From: DATEGZ01 sp035279905 | GTDB taxonomy: Bacteria > Acidobacteriota > Vicinamibacteria > Vicinamibacterales > SCN-69-37 | Assembly: GCA_035279905.1 (NCBI GenBank) | Contig: DATEGZ010000025.1 | Coordinates: 1 to 9,097, forward strand | Direction of reading: 5' to 3' | DNA: 9,097 nucleotides | Part shown: positions 6,228 through 9,097 of the stretch, piece after piece | Numbering within the stretch: position 1 is the stretch's first letter | Layout: each line of letters begins with the position of its first letter | Position numbers and translations under genes: made by a program | The notes under the pieces: generated by a model | What the model was told of the DNA's origin: nothing | The model's input: only the letters and a program-made list of their open reading frames with translations | Databases searched by the model: none

Positions 6228-7376
6228 ATGCGACGGCAGAGGGTGATGAGAGTCGCGGTGGCGTGCGGGGTGATGGTGGCCCTGACCGCGCCGACGCGCG
6301 CGCAGGAGATTCGCGTCAGGGTCAAGGTCGACCCGGTCGTCGTCGAAGACATGAAGGCGGCCATCAAGGACGCGATCAACTCGGACCTCGGCCGCGAGAT
6401 CAGCGACGCCATCCGTGACGCGGCGCGCGAAACCCGCCGGACGATTCCGGAGCTCGCGCGGCTCGCCGACGCGGCAGCCGCCGGCTGGCAGGACCGCAAC
6501 TTCCGCTTCGAGCAGAAGGACACGGAGACGAAGACGCTGCAGCTGGGCGCGACCGGCTCGCTCGAGCTGAAGAACGTGAGCGGCAACATCACGGTGACCG
6601 CCGGATCGGGCCGCGACACGACGGTGCAGATCGTGCGGACCTCGAAGGGCCGCACCGACGCGGACGCCAAGCTCGGGCTCGAGCGCGTCAAGGTCGAAGT
6701 GGATGCGCGTGGTGACCGCGCGACGGTGGACGCGAAGTATCCGAGTGAGAATCGCCCTCCCTACAGCGTAAGCACGGACTACACGGTGACGGCGCCCGCC
6801 GGCACGCGGCTGACGGTCAGAAGCATCTCCGGCAATTCGACGGTCAAAGGCATCACGGGCGACGTCGCGGTTGACGTCACGAGCGGCGAGGTTCGCATCA
6901 CCGACGGCAACGTGTCCTCGGTGACGGCGATCTCCGGCGACGTGCAGATCACGAACGCCACGGTCAATGGCTCGATGAACCTGAGCACCGTCAGCGGGAC
7001 GCTCACCCTCGATCAGATCAAATGCCGCCGGCTCTCCGGCAGCGTCATCAGCGGCGAAGTGCACGCAAAGGACATCACGTGCGACAACGCCGAGCTCAAG
7101 AGCCTGTCAGGCAGCGTGGACTACACGGGATCGCTCGCCAGGAGCGGCCGCTACGAGCTGCAGACGCACTCGGGCAACGTGCACGTGACCGTGACGGGAT
7201 CGGTGGGATTCGAGCTTCAGGCAAGCACGTTCTCAGGGGAGGTCCGGCTGGACCCGCCCCTGCAGCTGCAGCGCTCGACGTTGACGCGCAAATCCGCCCG
7301 CGGCACGGTCGGCGACGGCAGCGCCGTCGTGACCGCGACCGCGTTCAGCGGAAATGTGGTGATTACTAAGAAGTAG
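6228..7376 (+). CDS. Secreted DUF4097-type beta-repeat (adhesin-like) protein
   Basis: This 382-residue exported protein begins with a Sec signal peptide (basic MRRQRVMR, hydrophobic core, probable cleavage after TRA at 25). A charged, probably helical region follows (about 35-88). From about 105 to the end it is rich in short beta-strands with recurring S-G-[NDEST] turns, among them VSGN, ISGN, SGEV, SGDV, SGTL, SGSV, SGNV and SGEV, often about 17-21 residues apart. That pattern is characteristic of DUF4097, a right-handed beta-solenoid-like domain. Two cysteines (C266 and C285) lie in consecutive repeats and could form a disulfide after export. No catalytic motif is visible. It lies 8 nt after the anti-sigma gene, so it is probably the third gene of that operon and could be a target or sensor partner of the sigma system. 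Molecular function is unknown. Its end overlaps the convergent gene by 11 nt. Confidence 0.85.
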   Translation: MRRQRVMRVAVACGVMVALTAPTRAQEIRVRVKVDPVVVEDMKAAIKDAINSDLGREISDAIRDAARETRRTIPELARLADAAAAGWQDRNFRFEQKDTETKTLQLGATGSLELKNVSGNITVTAGSGRDTTVQIVRTSKGRTDADAKLGLERVKVEVDARGDRATVDAKYPSENRPPYSVSTDYTVTAPAGTRLTVRSISGNSTVKGITGDVAVDVTSGEVRITDGNVSSVTAISGDVQITNATVNGSMNLSTVSGTLTLDQIKCRRLSGSVISGEVHAKDITCDNAELKSLSGSVDYTGSLARSGRYELQTHSGNVHVTVTGSVGFELQASTFSGEVRLDPPLQLQRSTLTRKSARGTVGDGSAVVTATAFSGNVVITKK

Positions 7377-7800
7377 CCAGCGTCAGGTGGATCAGGTACG
7401 TTGACCCGCCCTTGTTGATCCACACGCGGACGTAGTCCGCGCCTTTGAGCATGTCGACGCGCGCAGTACCGGCCGCCGGCGCCTTGCCCTTGAGCACGGT
7501 CTTGGCGTCCGCGCCGGTGACCACCGTCGCGAGCTCCTTGCCTTTCACCTGGCCGCCCTGGACGAACTCCACCCACTTCTCGCCGTCCGGCGACTGACCC
7601 ACCACCGACGACACCGAGTCGTTGGCGAGACGGACCGTGTAGGTCCCCGCGGCCAGCGGCTGGCCGTTGGCCATCACTTTCTTCGAAAGCGTCACGGAAC
7701 CCAGCGACTGGGCCGCCTGTGCGTGCAATCGGGCCGGGAGCAACCCGAGCACGGCCACGCAGGCAAGAGTGGCGAGCACGTGCAGTCTCGTTCGAGCCAT
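7366..7800 (-). CDS. Small secreted protein of unknown function
   Basis: A 144-residue protein with a clear signal peptide: MARTRLHV, a hydrophobic core, and probable cleavage after LHA (27). The mature part of about 117 residues alternates short beta-strand-like stretches with Gly-rich turns: SVTLSKKVMANGQPLAAGTY, TVRLANDSV, KWVEFVQGG, ELATVV and a final DYVRVWINKGGSTYLIHLTLA. The AAGTYTVRL phrase is of the kind found in small transthyretin-like or carboxypeptidase-regulatory-like beta-sandwich domains, but I cannot assign a family. It has no cysteine in the mature chain, no metal motif and no membrane anchor. It has its own promoter (TATAAT at 7823-7818) and a strong GAGGGGGG ribosome-binding stretch (7813-7806). 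It is convergent with the DUF4097 gene, overlapping it by 11 nt, and both products are exported; a functional link is only suggested by position. Confidence 0.8.
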   Translation of the reverse strand: MARTRLHVLATLACVAVLGLLPARLHAQAAQSLGSVTLSKKVMANGQPLAAGTYTVRLANDSVSSVVGQSPDGEKWVEFVQGGQVKGKELATVVTGADAKTVLKGKAPAAGTARVDMLKGADYVRVWINKGGSTYLIHLTLATS

Positions 7801-7823
7801 GTGAACCCCCCTCAGGGATTATA
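7801..7823 (-). promoter_or_regulatory. TATAAT -10 and strong Shine-Dalgarno of the small secreted protein
   Basis: On the minus strand a perfect TATAAT occupies 7823-7818, followed by GAGGGGGG (7813-7806) and the ATG at 7800. A start near 7811 would leave a leader of about 10 nt. No good -35 is seen at normal spacing; TTGATG (7842-7837) is only 13 nt upstream. The element begins 4 nt past the RNase G stop, so this gene can be transcribed independently of it. Confidence 0.55.
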
Positions 7824-7827
7824 GCGA

Positions 7828-9097
7828 CTAGATGGCCATCAAATCGAACTGCTCATGGTGCAGCTGTTCGTCCGACCGGACGGTGACCGGGCGGCCGACC
7901 GAGGCCTCGAGCTCCTTGAACACGCTCCGGCTCTCCTCCTTCAGGGCCCGGGCAATCTCGGGATTGACCCTTAGGACAAGGCTGTAGCCGTCGAGGTCGC
8001 CGCTGACTTTCTTCACCTCGGTCAGGATGTCGTAGCAGATCGTCGCGCTGGTTTTGATCGCGCCTGTGCCCGAACAGTACGGACAGGGCTCGGTCAGCTG
8101 GCGCTCGAGGCTGCTCTTCACGCGCTTGCGCGTGATGATGATCAGCCCGAAGTCCGACACCTGCACGGACTTGGACGGCGCGCGGTCTTTCCTCAACTCC
8201 TGCTCGACGGCCTGCGCGACCTTCTGGCGGTTCTTCTTCTCCTCCATGTCGATCAGGTCGAGCACGATGATGCCGCCCAGATCGCGGAGGCGCACCTGGC
8301 GCACGATTTCCTTCGCGGCCTCAAGGTTGGTCTTGACGATCGTGTCCTCGAGGCGCCCCGCCGACTTCTTGCCGATGTAGCGGCCCGTGTTGACGTCGAT
8401 CGCGACGAGCGCTTCCGTCTGGTTGATGACGATGTAGCCGCCGGACTTGAGCCAGACCTTGCTGCGGAGCGCCTTGTCGATCTCGCTCTGCACGCCGTAC
8501 TCGTCGAAGATCGGGTACTCCTTCGTGTAGCGCTTCACGCGGTTGAGCATGTTCGGCATGATGCGGCCGACAAACGACGTCACCCGCCGGTACTCCGGCT
8601 CGTCGTCGATCCGGATTGCCGAGTACTGCTCGTTGAGAAAATCGCGCAGGAGCTTCGTGACGAGGCTCTCCTCGCGGAACAGCACCGCGGGCGTGCGCTC
8701 GGTCTCCTTCCGCCGCTGGACCTCGCTCCAGACCTGCTGGAAGTAGGTCAAGTCGGCGAGCAGGTCTTCCTCGGACCGGTTGGCCGCCGCGGTACGGATG
8801 ATGACGCCGCCGGGCAGGCCCGACTGTTCGCGGAAGCGCTGGACCACGCCGCGCAGCCGCCGCCGCTCGTCGCGCGAATCGATCTTGCGGGAAATGCCGA
8901 TGTGATCGACCGTCGGCATGTAGACGAGAAACCGCCCCGGCAGGCTCAGGTGCGACGTAATCCGCGCGCCCTTGGTGCCGAGCGGCTCCTTGACGACCTG
9001 GACGACGACCTCCTGCCCCTCTTTCAGCAGGTCTTCGATCTTGGTGGTGGGCGGTGTGCGGTCGCGGCCGCGCCGCTCCTGGCGCTCGGGCCGCTCC
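7828..9097 (-). CDS. rng: Ribonuclease G (RNase E/G family), N-terminus cut by window edge
   Basis: This endoribonuclease cuts single-stranded AU-rich RNA in 16S rRNA maturation and mRNA decay. The frame is open from the window edge to TAG at 7828-7830, giving 422 visible residues; about the first 70-130 are missing. The visible part begins in the S1 domain with an Arg-rich stretch, then KEGQEVVVQVVKEPLGTKGA, SLPGRFLVYMP and the 5'-sensor/RNase-H-like region GGVIIRTAA. The catalytic metal-binding aspartates are seen in VAIDVNTGRY (codon 8397-8395) and IVLDLIDM (codon 8259-8257), equivalent to D303 and D346 of E. coli RNase E, with NLEAAKEIVRQVRLRDLGG between them. CPYCSGTG is the zinc-link. 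The C-terminus HHEQFDLMAI aligns with the end of E. coli RNase G, with no RNase E-type degradosome tail, so RNase G is preferred. The methionine codon at 8919 is internal, not the start. Confidence 0.95.
   Translation of the reverse strand, partial: ERPERQERRGRDRTPPTTKIEDLLKEGQEVVVQVVKEPLGTKGARITSHLSLPGRFLVYMPTVDHIGISRKIDSRDERRRLRGVVQRFREQSGLPGGVIIRTAAANRSEEDLLADLTYFQQVWSEVQRRKETERTPAVLFREESLVTKLLRDFLNEQYSAIRIDDEPEYRRVTSFVGRIMPNMLNRVKRYTKEYPIFDEYGVQSEIDKALRSKVWLKSGGYIVINQTEALVAIDVNTGRYIGKKSAGRLEDTIVKTNLEAAKEIVRQVRLRDLGGIIVLDLIDMEEKKNRQKVAQAVEQELRKDRAPSKSVQVSDFGLIIITRKRVKSSLERQLTEPCPYCSGTGAIKTSATICYDILTEVKKVSGDLDGYSLVLRVNPEIARALKEESRSVFKELEASVGRPVTVRSDEQLHHEQFDLMAI

Noticed and set aside
6216..7064. 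Minus-strand open frame of 282 codons opposite the DUF4097 gene
   Set aside because: Antisense shadow with His/Arg/Asp-rich composition. The plus strand has a signal peptide and DUF4097 repeats.
8917..8919. ATG codon as the start of RNase G
   Set aside because: Upstream in-frame sequence (EGQEVVVQVVKEPLGTKGA and LPGRFLVYMP) is conserved RNase G sequence, so this Met is internal.
1..9097. Defence system, mobile element, CRISPR array or tRNA
   Set aside because: I saw no nuclease/helicase defence genes, transposase or integrase, direct-repeat array, attachment-like repeat or cloverleaf sequence. Codon style looks uniform, with no sign of a recent insertion.

Overview
The window is strongly GC-rich, densely coding bacterial DNA with very short intergenic gaps. 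Gene content (RNase G, thymidine phosphorylase, a PafA-type phosphatase, a secreted M4 peptidase, an ECF sigma/anti-sigma pair with a DUF4097 protein) and the many Sec signal peptides ending in A-Q suggest a Gram-negative soil-type bacterium. Acidobacteriota (Vicinamibacteria-like) is my best guess, but it is an inference from style and content, since no taxonomic marker is present. There are no rRNA or tRNA genes, CRISPR arrays, insertion sequences or long repeats that I can see.

Layout. (1) 1-1077, minus: thymidine/pyrimidine-nucleoside phosphorylase, cut at its C-terminus by the window edge. (2) A 25-bp divergent gap (1078-1102) holds overlapping -10-like hexamers that face both ways and would give almost leaderless transcripts. 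(3) 1103-4836, plus: a tight four-gene run with gaps or overlaps of +11, -17 and -4 nt. It encodes a small multi-pass membrane protein, a secreted PafA-like alkaline phosphatase with all catalytic residues, a secreted M4 (thermolysin-family) peptidase that has lost the segment with the catalytic histidine, and an alkyltransferase-like DNA-repair protein with Tyr in place of the methyl-acceptor Cys. (4) 4837-7376, plus: an ECF sigma factor, its zinc-finger transmembrane anti-sigma factor (ATGA overlap) and a secreted DUF4097 beta-repeat protein. A GGAACC-N16-CGTT element suited to autoregulation precedes them. (5) 7366-7800, minus: a small secreted protein of unknown function, convergent with and overlapping the DUF4097 gene by 11 nt, behind a perfect TATAAT. 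(6) 7828-9097, minus: RNase G, complete at its C-terminus and cut at its N-terminus by the window edge.

How the genes may work together. The 4837-7376 cluster reads as a cell-envelope signalling unit: the membrane anti-sigma factor holds the sigma factor until a periplasmic cue, sensed through a helical domain, releases it. The sigma factor would then drive its own operon, including the DUF4097 envelope protein. The upstream run supplies exported phosphate- and protein-processing enzymes, with a DNA-damage-recognition protein translationally coupled at its end. Nothing here is a clear new defence or mobile system. The most unusual signals are the truncated M4 catalytic domain, the Tyr-type alkyltransferase-like protein and the sigma/anti-sigma/DUF4097 unit.
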